Shown here: positions 16,824 through 29,446 of the stretch, piece after piece
Position numbering within the stretch: position 1 is the stretch's first letter
Layout: each line of letters starts with the position of its first letter
Assembly (NCBI GenBank): GCA_026003015.1
Contig: BPGL01000001.1
Location: 359,353 to 423,352, forward strand
DNA from: Actinomycetota bacterium
GTDB taxonomy: Bacteria > Actinomycetota > UBA4738 > HRBIN12
DNA: 64,000 nucleotides
Direction of reading: 5' to 3'
Translations under genes and position numbers: made by a program
Notes under the pieces: generated by a model
Seen by the model: only the letters and a program-made list of their open reading frames with translations
What the model was told of the DNA's origin: nothing
Database searches by the model: none

Positions 16824-19054
16824 GTCCGCCGGGGCTCGATCGCGACGGTGATGCGCACCGTGCCCGTCTGCAGCGCCGAGGTCCCGCCGGCGGGGTCCTG
16901 GGCGATCACCGTGCCGGGGGGCTGCGTCGAGGGCTCCTCGCGCACCTGGACGTAGAAGCCGGCCTGGCGCAGGAACGCGGCGGCCTCGGCCTGGGGGAAC
17001 CCGATCGTCGACGGCACGACGACGCGCTCGATCGAGTTCGGCCAGGCGCACTCGCGGGTGGGCTCGGTCCCGGCGAGGAACCGCATCACCTGGATGTTCG
17101 CCGGCAGGGTGTAGTCGTTCGGCAGGCAGGGAGGGTCCTGGCTCGCGTCGACGGCGACCGAGACGTAGCGGGCCCGCGGGGTCGGGAAGGAGGCCGGCGG
17201 CAGGTCGGCGGTCGCCCGCAGCATCAGGAGGCGCCAGATCTGCGCCGGCCAGGTCCCGCCGTAGACGGTGACGCGCGTCCTCGGCGGGCGCATCGGGATC
17301 TCGCCACGGTGGTAGCCGACCCACACCGCGGCCGACAGCTGCGGCACGGCGCCGACGAACCAGGCGTTCGCGTTGTCCTCGTCGGTGCCGGTCTTGCCGA
17401 TCTGCGGCCGGCCGATCGTGGCGGCAGCGCCGGTCCCGTAGGCGACGGCGTCCTGGAGGAGGTCGATCGCGGCCGCGGCGACGTCCGGGTCGATCACCTG
17501 GACGGGCCGAGGGTCGGCTTCCCACAGCACCCGGCCGCGCGCGTCGGTGATCCGCTCCACCGGAACGGGGTGTACGCGGCGCCCGCCGTTGGCGATCGTT
17601 GCGTAGGCCACGGCCATCTCGAGGGTGTTCGCCTCGTTGGCGCCCAGCACCGAGGCGGGGAAGGGCTCGAGGGGCCCGCGCGGGCGCGCGACCCGGGGGC
17701 AGCATCGAAGGCCCAGGCGGGTCGCCACCTCGTTCACCCGCTGGGCGCCGAGGCGCTGGATCAGCTGCGCGTAGACCGTGTTGACCGAGTGGATCGTGGC
17801 GCTGCGCAGGCTGAGCGCACCGTAGCCGACGCCGCCGGCGTTCCTCACCCACCAGGTCGACCCGTCGGGCATCGGGAGGGCCAGGCTCGAGGGCGCGGGG
17901 AAGACCGTGTCCGGGCTGATCCCCGCCTCGAGCGCGGCGATCAGCGCGAAGGGCTTGGCGGCGGACCCCGTCTGGCGCCCGGTGCCCCCGGTCCCGGTGG
18001 CGAGGTTCACCCGCCCCGCCCGCACGTCCGCCCAGTAGTCGTCGTCGTCGCCTCCAACCATCGCGCGGACGAAGCCGGTCCGTGGATCCACGACCGTCAC
18101 GGCGGCGTCGGGGTCGTTGGGGTAGGACAGGATCGCGTGGACGGCGCGCTCGGCGGCCTCCTGGACCTCGGGGTCCAGCGTGGTCGTGATCCGCAGCCCA
18201 CCCGTGAACAGCAACCGGTAGCGATCGGCACGGGTCGGGCCGAACGCGGGGTTTCCGAGGAACCAGCGCTTGAGGTAGTCGACGAAGTACGGGTAGGGAT
18301 GGCGCTCGAGCGTCGGGCGCCGCGGTCGAAGGGCCAGCCGCTCGCGACGCGCCCGCCGGTACGTGGCGCGGTCGATCATGTCGAGCTCACGCATGAGCCG
18401 CAGGACGACGTTGCGCCGCCCGATCGCCGAGCGCGGGCGCGCGTACGGGTCGAAGTGGTTGGGTGCGCTGATCAATCCCGCGAGGGTCGCGCCCTGTGCC
18501 ACCGTGAGGTCCTCGGCGTCGACCCCGAAGTACGTCCGCGCCGCAGCCTGGATCCCGTAGGCGCCCTGGCCGAAGTACACCGTGTTCAGGTACCGGGTGA
18601 GGATCTGGTCCTTCGTCAGGCGGTTCTCGAGTTGCCAGGCGAGCAAGGCCTCGTCCCACTTGCGCCGCAGCGTCGTCGCGTCGCCGACGTAGAGGAGCTT
18701 CACGAGCTGCTGGGTGATCGTCGAGCCGCCCTCGACGATCGTGCCCTCACGGGTGTTCACGACCGCGGCGCGAACGATCGCCTCGGGATCGACCCCGTGG
18801 TGGGAGAAGAAGCGTCGGTCCTCGATCGCCACGACCGCGTCCCGGACGTGCTGGGGGATGGCGTCGCCCGGCAGCACCACGCGGTTCTCAACGGCGTGCA
18901 GCGGTGTGATGAGCGAGCCGTCGGCCGCGAAGACGAAGGTCGTCTGGTCCAGTGAGCGGGGTGGGTACCGATCGAGGGTCGGGACCTCACAGGCGGCCGC
19001 GAGCCAGGCGAGCACGGCGACGACCGCGACCGGCGCGAACGGCCTCGGGCGCAT
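16820..19054 (-). CDS. Class A penicillin-binding protein with a PASTA domain
   Basis: A 744-residue bifunctional peptidoglycan synthase. The glycosyltransferase domain (about 45-230) has catalytic Glu78 in EDRRFFSHHGVD and GGSTITQQLVK. The transpeptidase domain (about 310-600) has SAAK with Ser364, HSVN, and KTGT with Lys554. One PASTA domain ends the protein (VVPSTIGFPQAEAAAFLRQA). The N-terminus MRPRPFAPVAVVAVLAWL leads straight into AAAC with Cys22, which reads like a lipobox, so it may be lipid-anchored rather than held by a membrane helix. ATG at 19054 is set by a -10 hexamer 6 bases before it. It diverges from tyrS, as in no mycobacterial arrangement I recall. Confidence 0.92.
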   Translation of the reverse strand: MRPRPFAPVAVVAVLAWLAAACEVPTLDRYPPRSLDQTTFVFAADGSLITPLHAVENRVVLPGDAIPQHVRDAVVAIEDRRFFSHHGVDPEAIVRAAVVNTREGTIVEGGSTITQQLVKLLYVGDATTLRRKWDEALLAWQLENRLTKDQILTRYLNTVYFGQGAYGIQAAARTYFGVDAEDLTVAQGATLAGLISAPNHFDPYARPRSAIGRRNVVLRLMRELDMIDRATYRRARRERLALRPRRPTLERHPYPYFVDYLKRWFLGNPAFGPTRADRYRLLFTGGLRITTTLDPEVQEAAERAVHAILSYPNDPDAAVTVVDPRTGFVRAMVGGDDDDYWADVRAGRVNLATGTGGTGRQTGSAAKPFALIAALEAGISPDTVFPAPSSLALPMPDGSTWWVRNAGGVGYGALSLRSATIHSVNTVYAQLIQRLGAQRVNEVATRLGLRCCPRVARPRGPLEPFPASVLGANEANTLEMAVAYATIANGGRRVHPVPVERITDARGRVLWEADPRPVQVIDPDVAAAAIDLLQDAVAYGTGAAATIGRPQIGKTGTDEDNANAWFVGAVPQLSAAVWVGYHRGEIPMRPPRTRVTVYGGTWPAQIWRLLMLRATADLPPASFPTPRARYVSVAVDASQDPPCLPNDYTLPANIQVMRFLAGTEPTRECAWPNSIERVVVPSTIGFPQAEAAAFLRQAGFYVQVREEPSTQPPGTVIAQDPAGGTSALQTGTVRITVAIEPRRT

Positions 19055-19060
19055 GCGGCA

Positions 19061-19066
19061 AGGGTA
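19061..19066 (-). promoter_or_regulatory. -10 element of the PBP gene (TACCCT), probable leaderless promoter
   Basis: On the minus strand TACCCT ends 6 bases before the ATG of the PBP gene. The tyrS promoter lies 25 bases away on the other strand. Confidence 0.5.
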
Positions 19067-19090
19067 CCCCGGGCCCCCGGGCCCCACTGG

Positions 19091-19096
19091 TAGCAT
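19091..19096 (+). promoter_or_regulatory. -10 element of tyrS (TAGCAT), probable leaderless promoter
   Basis: TAGCAT ends 10 bases before the tyrS ATG; no ribosome binding site is present. Confidence 0.5.
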
Positions 19097-19106
19097 CCGC
19101 CCGCCG

Positions 19107-20360
19107 ATGACCGCCGATGACCTGCGCTTCCTCGAGGCCGGGGCGGCCCGGGTCGTTCCCGAACGCGGGCTCGCCGACAAGCTGTCGCTCGGCCGCCCGC
19201 TGCGCGTGAAGCTCGGCCTGGACCCCACGGCCCCGGCCGTGACCCTCGGGTGGGCCGTGGTGCTCCGCAAGCTCCGGCAGTTCCAGGACGCCGGCCACGT
19301 CGCGGTCCTCATCGTGGGGGACTTCACCGCCCGAGTCGGCGACCCGTCGGGCCGCTCCGAGGCCCGCCCTCGTCTCGCCAAGGAAGACGTCGATCGGTAC
19401 GCCGAGCGCGTCCTGGACGAGTTCTCCTCGATCCTCGACCTCGACCGCGCGGAGGTCCGCCGGAACTCCGAGTGGCTCGAGCCCCTGGGTATCGAGGACG
19501 TGTTGCGGCTCGCCGGTTCGATCACCGTGGCGCGCATGCTCGAGCGCGACGACTTCGCGGCGCGCTTCGCCGCCGGACGCCCGATCTCCCTGATGGAGTT
19601 CTGCTATCCGCTCCTTCAGGGGTACGACTCGGTCGCCGTTGAAGCCGACGTCGAGCTGGGCGGCACCGACCAACTGTTCAACCTGCTCGTCGGACGGGAC
19701 CTTCAGCGCGACCACGGCCAGGATCCCCAGGTCGCCCTCACGATGCCGCTGCTCGTGGGGACCGACGGCGTGCAGAAGATGAGCCAGTCCTTGGGGAACT
19801 ACGTCGCCGTGACCGACCCGCCCGACGAGATGTTCGGCAAGCTGGTGCGGATCCCCGACGGATCGATCGCGGACTACCGGCTGCTCACGCTCGACTTCTT
19901 CCGGGACCCCGACGAGGCCGAGCGGGTGCGTCAGGGTTTGGCGAGCGGGGAGCTCGACCCCTGGCAGGAGAAGCGGCGCATGGCCCGTGAGGTCGTCGAC
20001 CTCTACCACGGCCCGGGCGCCGGGGCGGTCGCCGAAGCGCGCTTCGACGAGCTCCACCGAGCCCGCGCCGTTCCCCGGGACGCCCCGGGGGTGCTCGTCC
20101 CGGCAACGGTGTTCGAACAGGACCCCGCGGGGGGTTGGCGGTTGTGGGTACCGGGGCTGCTCGAGGCGATGGGGCTCGTCGGCTCGCGCGCGGAGGCCAG
20201 GCGCCTGCTCGCCCAGGGCGGGGTGCGGGTCGACGGCCGCACCGAGTCCCGGGAAGCCCTTCCGCTTGAGGGACCGCCCCCCGGTTCGTTCCTGGGATCG
20301 ATCTGGCAGGTGGGGCGCCGGCGGGCCGCCCGGCTCGCCGGGCTGCGGGACTCGGGTTGA
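19107..20360 (+). CDS. tyrS: Tyrosyl-tRNA synthetase (TyrZ-like type)
   Basis: Charges tRNA-Tyr; class I synthetase with a C-terminal S4 RNA-binding domain (about 350-417, GLVGSRAEARRLLAQGGVRVDG). The 417 residues match the subtype with VLRKLRQFQDAGH and IVGDFTARVGDPSGRS rather than the streptomycete type. The class I signature is unusual: the segment that reads HLGH in well-studied enzymes is TLGW (in DPTAPAVTLGWAVVL), and KMSKS is KMSQS. DQLFNLLVGRDL and LMEFCYPLLQGYDS for substrate binding are intact. The stop codon overlaps the -35 of the rRNA operon. Confidence 0.93.
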   Translation: MTADDLRFLEAGAARVVPERGLADKLSLGRPLRVKLGLDPTAPAVTLGWAVVLRKLRQFQDAGHVAVLIVGDFTARVGDPSGRSEARPRLAKEDVDRYAERVLDEFSSILDLDRAEVRRNSEWLEPLGIEDVLRLAGSITVARMLERDDFAARFAAGRPISLMEFCYPLLQGYDSVAVEADVELGGTDQLFNLLVGRDLQRDHGQDPQVALTMPLLVGTDGVQKMSQSLGNYVAVTDPPDEMFGKLVRIPDGSIADYRLLTLDFFRDPDEAERVRQGLASGELDPWQEKRRMAREVVDLYHGPGAGAVAEARFDELHRARAVPRDAPGVLVPATVFEQDPAGGWRLWVPGLLEAMGLVGSRAEARRLLAQGGVRVDGRTESREALPLEGPPPGSFLGSIWQVGRRRAARLAGLRDSG

Positions 20361-20384
20361 CGGTCCCCTGGGGGGTGCTACCCT
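20357..20384 (+). promoter_or_regulatory. rRNA operon promoter (TTGACG-16-TACCCT)
   Basis: TTGACG at 20357-20362 and TACCCT at 20379-20384 are 16 bases apart. The -35 overlaps the tyrS stop codon. Transcription would start near 20391, about 285 bases before 16S. Confidence 0.7.
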
Positions 20385-20390
20385 AGGGGT

Positions 20391-20674
20391 TCGCCCGTCC
20401 CCGCCGTGGCGGTCGCGCCTGCGCGGGCGGTCCGGGCGCTCGCACCTTGAGAACTGAACAGCGTGTGGAGCCAGTGCCTATGCCCCGTCGAGGGCCGAGG
20501 CGTGATCCTTCACGCCCCGGCTCCGAGACGGCCGTACCATCTCGGGTCCTGCGGTCGCCGGCTCGACCGACCGACCGCACGGATCCCCACATGGTCCGCG
20601 GACGCGTGCCGCGTCCGACGGGCCGACTCTCGACAGGACCGCATCCCCGGGCCATGCGCTCGGGGCAGCGATCA
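20391..20674 (+). other. rRNA leader region
   Basis: About 285 bases of transcribed leader. It holds the box GCACCTTGAGAACT at 20442-20455 and CTGAACAGCGTGT at 20454-20466, which pairs perfectly with ACACGCTGTTCAG at 22308-22320 behind 16S; together these would form the base of the RNase III processing stem of 16S. The remainder is GC-rich with several short hairpins. Small open frames here have no support. Confidence 0.75.
20442..20455 (+). repeat. BoxA-like antitermination repeat, leader copy
   Basis: GCACCTTGAGAACT occurs here and again at 22343-22356 in the 16S-23S spacer. Repeated boxes before 16S and before 23S are a feature of rRNA antitermination (Nus factor) systems; the match to a defined boxA is inferred. 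Confidence 0.55.
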
Positions 20675-25480
<4,806 letters not shown>

Positions 25481-25570
25481 CGCTCGCGCTCGCTATCGCG
25501 GTTCTCGAGCGATCGCTCGAGGGCTCGCATCCTCGATCGTCGGACCCCGACCTCCGGTTCGGGTCGAGGC

Positions 25571-25690
25571 GTTTCGGTGGCCATGGCGGAGGGGGAACAC
25601 CCGGTCCCATCCCGAACCCGGAAGTTAAGCCCTCCAGCGCCGATGGTACTGCCAGGGGGACCTGGTGGGAGAGTAGGTCGCTGCCGAGAC
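25571..25690 (+). rRNA. rrf: 5S ribosomal RNA
   Basis: About 120 bases. The ends GTTTCGGTGGC and GCTGCCGAGAC form the terminal helix, and the core CCCATCCCGAACCCGGAAGTTAAGCC is diagnostic (quoted in two parts: CCCATCCCGAACCCGG and AAGTTAAGCC). It lies 90 bases after 23S; the gap carries the 3' arm of the 23S processing stem. The operon order 16S-23S-5S is complete. Confidence 0.97.
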
Positions 25691-25695
25691 ATCCT

Positions 25696-25725
25696 GCGAA
25701 GGGCCGCCTACGGGCGGCCCTTCGC
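25696..25725 (+). terminator. Terminator of the rRNA operon
   Basis: GCGAAGGGCCGCC (25696-25708) and GGCGGCCCTTCGC (25713-25725) form a perfect 13-bp stem with a TACG loop, 5 bases after 5S. Only a weak T run follows (GCGTTCT). Confidence 0.85.
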
Positions 25726-25741
25726 GCGTTCTCGGCTCGCG

Positions 25742-25747
25742 TAGGCT
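25742..25747 (+). promoter_or_regulatory. -10 element of the first TPR gene (TAGGCT), probable leaderless promoter
   Basis: TAGGCT ends 7 bases before the ATG at 25755. Confidence 0.5.
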
Positions 25748-25754
25748 GGGGCCG

Positions 25755-26441
25755 ATGGCCAAGCCAGCGCGCCCCCGATCCCCGTCCGCGGGGCGGCCGG
25801 GACGGTCTCGGCTGCCCCGAGCGCTGGCCGAGGAGCTCGCGCACGCGACTCGGCCCCGCGATCGCGAGGCGGCGTCGCGGCACCTCGCGGCCGCGATCGA
25901 GGCGCTCGGACACGACGACGCCCGCGGCGCCGCGCGCGAGGGGGAGCGGGCCAAGGCGCTGGCGCCGCGGGCGTCGGCCGTGCGGGAGGTCCTCGGGCTC
26001 GCGTACTACCGACTGGGGCGGTGGCAGGACGCGCTCACGGAGCTGAAGTCCTACCGCCGGCTGTCGGGGCGCCGCGACCAGAACCACCTGATCGCGGACT
26101 GCCTGCGGGGGCTCGGCCAGCCGGAGCAGGCCGTGCCCGTTGCCGAGGAGGCGATCCGCGATCCCGCCGTCCCGCCCGAGGCGCGGGCGGAGGCCGCGAT
26201 CGTGGCCGCGGCGGCCCTCGCGGACCAGGGCCGGTTCCCCGAGGCCCTGGCCGTGCTGCGGCGACGGCCGACGCGCGAGGACGAGTCGGAGCCCTGGACG
26301 CTTCGCCTGTGGTACGTGCGGGGCGACATCCTCGAGCGGGCCGGGAGGCCGGAGGAGGCGGCGGAGGAGTTCCGGCGGATCGTGCGCCACGACGCCGGCG
26401 CGTTCGACGCCGCGGAGCGGCTCGCCGCGCTCAGCGGGTGA
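25755..26441 (+). CDS. Tetratricopeptide-repeat protein
   Basis: A 228-residue protein with an Arg/Pro-rich N-terminus (1-30) and degenerate TPR helices from about 35 to the end, for example ASAVREVLGLAYYRLGRWQDA and SEPWTLRLWYVRGDILERA. TPR proteins serve as protein-binding scaffolds; no catalytic domain or membrane segment is visible, so it should be cytoplasmic. It is the first gene after the rRNA operon, and its last 11 bases overlap the convergent metallo-hydrolase gene. Its partner is unknown. Confidence 0.75.
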   Translation: MAKPARPRSPSAGRPGRSRLPRALAEELAHATRPRDREAASRHLAAAIEALGHDDARGAAREGERAKALAPRASAVREVLGLAYYRLGRWQDALTELKSYRRLSGRRDQNHLIADCLRGLGQPEQAVPVAEEAIRDPAVPPEARAEAAIVAAAALADQGRFPEALAVLRRRPTREDESEPWTLRLWYVRGDILERAGRPEEAAEEFRRIVRHDAGAFDAAERLAALSG

Positions 26442-27456
26442 GCCCCTCGCGCTCCCAGCGCTTGCGCCAGTAGCGCGCGAGGCCCTCGGCGTTCATCCGG
26501 ATGGACCCGATCGCGTCGTAGCGGTCGCGGTCGAAGGGCTCGTGGGCGTCGCCCTCGTACTCCTCGGCGGCCAGGCGCGTGAGGTCCTCGACGATCGCCT
26601 CGACCGACGCCTCGGGGTCGGCTTCCAGGCGGCGGCGGACCGCCCGGGACCAGCGCCGGATCCGCTCCGCCCCGCGGGTGAAACCGTCCTCGGGGGGCAG
26701 CGGGCCGAAGTGGGTGGCGAGCAGGTGCGCGGGCGCGCGCTCCCGGAACCGCTCGATCGTGGCGAGGGCGGCCTCGACGTCGACCTCGGGGGGCGGCAGG
26801 GCCGGGCGGATGCAGTGGGCCCACGGCAGGTACACGCCGACGCCCTCGCCGCAGAACAGGGCGCCGGAGGCGTCGTCGAGGAGCGCGATGTGGTGCGAGG
26901 CGTGGCCCGGCGCGTGGATCACCTCCAGCGCACGATCGCCGAGCGGGATCCGCGCGCCGTCGGCGACGGCCCGCACGCGCTCGGCGGGCACCGGGCGCGG
27001 CAGCCCGTACAGCGCCCGCATCCGCTCGTGGCCGTAGGTCCGGGCCGTGCTCGCGACGAGGCGCTCGGGGTCGACGAGGTGTCGGGCGCCGGCCTCGTGG
27101 ACCCACAGCGTCGCCCGCGGGAAGCGCTCGAGCAGGACGCCGGCGCCGCCCGCGTGGTCGAGGTGGATGTGGGTCACGACGATGTGGGCGAGGTCGCCCG
27201 GCCCCAGTCCGAGCCCGTCGAGCGCCCCGCGGACCGCGTCGGCGTCGGCGGCCGACGCCGATTCGATGAGGACGGGCTCGCGGGCGGCGAGCAGGAACAC
27301 GCCGTTGAACGCCTCGATCCCGCCGGTGCCCGCGTCGACGACGCTGACGCTGATCGCGTCCAGCGTCGTCGCCAGCCTGGCGGGCGGGGCCTCCTGCGCG
27401 TCGTGGGTCCGCTCCACCTCGAGGAGTTTGCCACGCGCGAACGATGTCGGCGCCAT
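26431..27456 (-). CDS. Metallo-beta-lactamase-fold hydrolase
   Basis: A 341-residue cytoplasmic enzyme with the metal motif THIHLDHAGG (about 110-119), HAPGHASHHIALLDD with a further metal His and GEGVGVYLPW. The C-terminal 100 residues (RSRAVRRRLEADPEASVEAIVEDL) form the helical extension seen in uncharacterised hydrolases of this fold, some of them glyoxalase II-like. Substrate unknown. The 5' end faces the SSB-like gene 47 bases away; the 3' end overlaps the TPR gene. The N-terminal 30 residues are poorly conserved in type and the start could lie further in. Confidence 0.8.
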   Translation of the reverse strand: MAPTSFARGKLLEVERTHDAQEAPPARLATTLDAISVSVVDAGTGGIEAFNGVFLLAAREPVLIESASAADADAVRGALDGLGLGPGDLAHIVVTHIHLDHAGGAGVLLERFPRATLWVHEAGARHLVDPERLVASTARTYGHERMRALYGLPRPVPAERVRAVADGARIPLGDRALEVIHAPGHASHHIALLDDASGALFCGEGVGVYLPWAHCIRPALPPPEVDVEAALATIERFRERAPAHLLATHFGPLPPEDGFTRGAERIRRWSRAVRRRLEADPEASVEAIVEDLTRLAAEEYEGDAHEPFDRDRYDAIGSIRMNAEGLARYWRKRWEREGLTR

Positions 27457-27503
27457 CGCGTAGCGTGCCGCCCGACGGATTAAGGAGCAGCGAGGGAGCA
27501 GCG

Positions 27504-27820
27504 ATGGTGACGGTCAACGTCGTCGTGCTCGCGGGCACGGTGGCGACCGACCCCGTCCGGCGGCGCCTGCCGTCGGGCGAGGAGGTCACCGAGCTCCGGC
27601 TGTCCGTTCCGGAGGCGGGTCGGCGTCTCCTCCCCCCTCCCGATCGCGGCACGGCACGCCGTGGTCGGCCCCCGAGCCCTCGAGGGCATCGGGAAGGGTG
27701 ACCCCGTGCTCGTGCACGGGCACCTCGTCCGCCGCTTCTACCGGAGCGGCGCCGGGGCGCGGAGCCTGACGGAGGTGGTCGCCACCGGCATCAAGAAGCT
27801 CGCGACCCAGGAGCCCTGAC
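27504..27820 (+). pseudogene. ssb: Short SSB-like single-strand DNA-binding protein, frameshifted
   Basis: The frame opens MVTVNVVVLAGTVATDPVRR with an OB-fold start like SSB, but breaks at a run of six C (about 27632-27637). Removing one C continues the protein as LPIAARHAVVGPRALEGIGK then GDPVLVHGHLVRRFYRSG to a stop at 27820, giving about 105 residues. GKGDPVLVHGHL matches the SSB strand with KGD-V-V-G. It lacks the acidic SSB tail, so it resembles short SsbB-type paralogues rather than the main SSB. A TAGCGT hexamer at 27461-27466 and AGCGAGGGAG before the ATG suggest it is expressed. The single extra C in a homopolymer may be a sequence error. Confidence 0.65.
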
Positions 27821-29056
27821 GGGGGGCTCGCCGCGCCCGCCCGGGTGCGTGAGGGGCCTGGTCCGGACGGGCGCGGGGTCGGACCCGAGCGGCAGCAGGA
27901 CGACCCCGCTGCGCGGCTTGGGCCAGAAGAAGGTGGACTTGCGGGGCAGGCGCTGGCCGCGCTCGACGACCCGCCGGATCGTGCGCGGAGAGGTCGGCGG
28001 CAGCAGGTAGGCCGCGACGGCCGACCCGCCGCGGACCGCGGCGTCGGCCTCGCGCGCGTCGTGGGTGAACCGGAGCCGGCCGCCGGGCGCGACGCGGTCG
28101 AGCACCTCGGCGTGCAGGGCGCGGACGGCGGGCGGCTCGCCGGGCAGCTCGTGGACGCGGTAGCGCACGCGGCCGTCGACGCGCACCGCGCTCGCGATGC
28201 GCACGGCGTCGTCGTCCAGCGCGGCCAGGGCGTCCTCGAGACGATCGACGGGGCGCCCCGGCAGCTCGGGCACGGCGCCGGCGAGCTGGAGGCGGTGGTA
28301 GGCAAGCACCGGGATCTGCTGGGACTCCGCGTCGGCCACGAAGGCGAGGATCCGGTCCCAGGGTCCCGGCCCATCGGTCGCGCGGCGTTCCTCGCGGTAG
28401 GCGAGCGCGGTCGCGTACCGGTGGTGGCCGTCGGCGATGAGCAGCGGCGCGGCCTCGTGCAGGAGCTGGACCGGCTCGTCGGCCGGCACGATCCAGACCC
28501 GGTGCACGACCCCCTCCTCGTCGCGGACCTCCGCGCTCGGGGGCTGGGCGGTGGCCTCGTCCAGGAGGGCGGCGAGCTCGGGGGGGTGAGCGGCGGCGGT
28601 GAGGTAGACCGGCGACAGGTGCGTCTGCGTGGCGCGCAGCAGCTGCAGGCGGTCCTCGACCGGGCCGGGCATGGTCTCCTCGTGGGGCAGGATCGACCCG
28701 CCCCAGGGCTCGAGCTCGAGGGCGGCGATGAGGCCGCGGACGGACCGATCGCGGCCCTCGAGGCGGAACCGGAGCTCGTAGGCGACGATGCACGGACCGC
28801 CGGTGGGGACGAGGACGCCGTTCGCCCGCCAGCTCCGGAGGGTCTCGGCCGCGTGCCGGTAGCGGTTCCCCGGATCGTTCGGATCGGCCGGCCCCTCGGC
28901 CAGGTCGATCCGGATCACGTTGTAGGGGCTCGCCGCCGCGAGGGCGGCGCGGACCGGCTCGCTGATAACGTCGTAGGGAGGCGCCGTGAGGCGCTGCAGC
29001 GGGCCGGCGACGCGCGGGTCGTACACGAGCCCGACGAACGGTGAGAGGCGAGGCAC
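27791..29056 (-). CDS. DUF1015-family protein
   Basis: A 421-residue protein of the DUF1015 (SerC-neighbour) family, known by FVGLVYDPR and LTAPPYDVIS near the start, IADGHHRYATAL in the middle (about 200-211) and KSTFFWPKPRSGVVLLPL near the end. The family is widespread but without proven function. GTG at 29056 is chosen from a TATACA hexamer 6 bases upstream. The 3' end overlaps the SSB-like gene tail to tail; the 5' end overlaps the divergent TPR gene start by 16 bases. Confidence 0.85.
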   Translation of the reverse strand: MPRLSPFVGLVYDPRVAGPLQRLTAPPYDVISEPVRAALAAASPYNVIRIDLAEGPADPNDPGNRYRHAAETLRSWRANGVLVPTGGPCIVAYELRFRLEGRDRSVRGLIAALELEPWGGSILPHEETMPGPVEDRLQLLRATQTHLSPVYLTAAAHPPELAALLDEATAQPPSAEVRDEEGVVHRVWIVPADEPVQLLHEAAPLLIADGHHRYATALAYREERRATDGPGPWDRILAFVADAESQQIPVLAYHRLQLAGAVPELPGRPVDRLEDALAALDDDAVRIASAVRVDGRVRYRVHELPGEPPAVRALHAEVLDRVAPGGRLRFTHDAREADAAVRGGSAVAAYLLPPTSPRTIRRVVERGQRLPRKSTFFWPKPRSGVVLLPLGSDPAPVRTRPLTHPGGRGEPPVRAPGSRAS

Positions 29057-29442
29057 GAGCCCTGTATAGCAACGACCGTCCGGCAGAGACCGCGTACGAA
29101 CTGTACGCGCGTGGGCGCGCGCTGCTCCACGACGGCCATCCGCACGCGGCGGCGATCCTGCTCGGGCGCGCCAAGCGGCTCGAGCCCGAGAAGGCCTCGA
29201 TCCGCGAAGCCCTCGGACGGGCCCTGTTCATGAGCGGGCGCGCCGCGCACGCCCGTCGGGAGTTCGCCAAGATCGTGCAGCTCGACCCGGCGGACGATTG
29301 GGCCCACTTCGCCCTGGCGCTCGCGTGCGAGCGGACGGGCCAGCACACGCGGGCCCTGCGGCATGCGAAGCTCGCCCTGGCGATGCACCCGGGCGTCGCG
29401 GCCTACGAGCGGGCGGTGCGACGCCTCGCGCCCCGCGCCTGA
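29041..29442 (+). CDS. Tetratricopeptide-repeat protein (Rv1691-like position)
   Basis: A 133-residue protein made of about three TPR units: ELYARGRALLHDGHPHAAAI, ASIREALGRALFMSGRAAHA and DDWAHFALALACERTGQHTR. It lies directly before the HAD phosphatase gene and tlyA, the position of the TPR gene Rv1691 in M. tuberculosis. GTG at 29041 is the only in-frame start; it overlaps the start of the minus-strand DUF1015 gene, so the first ten residues are uncertain. Role unknown, likely protein-protein contact. Confidence 0.7.
   Translation: MRGEARALYSNDRPAETAYELYARGRALLHDGHPHAAAILLGRAKRLEPEKASIREALGRALFMSGRAAHARREFAKIVQLDPADDWAHFALALACERTGQHTRALRHAKLALAMHPGVAAYERAVRRLAPRA
29063..29068 (-). promoter_or_regulatory. 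-10 element of the DUF1015 gene (TATACA), probable leaderless promoter
   Basis: On the minus strand TATACA ends 6 bases before the GTG. It lies inside the coding region of the divergent TPR gene. Confidence 0.4.
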
Positions 29443-29446
29443 CGCC

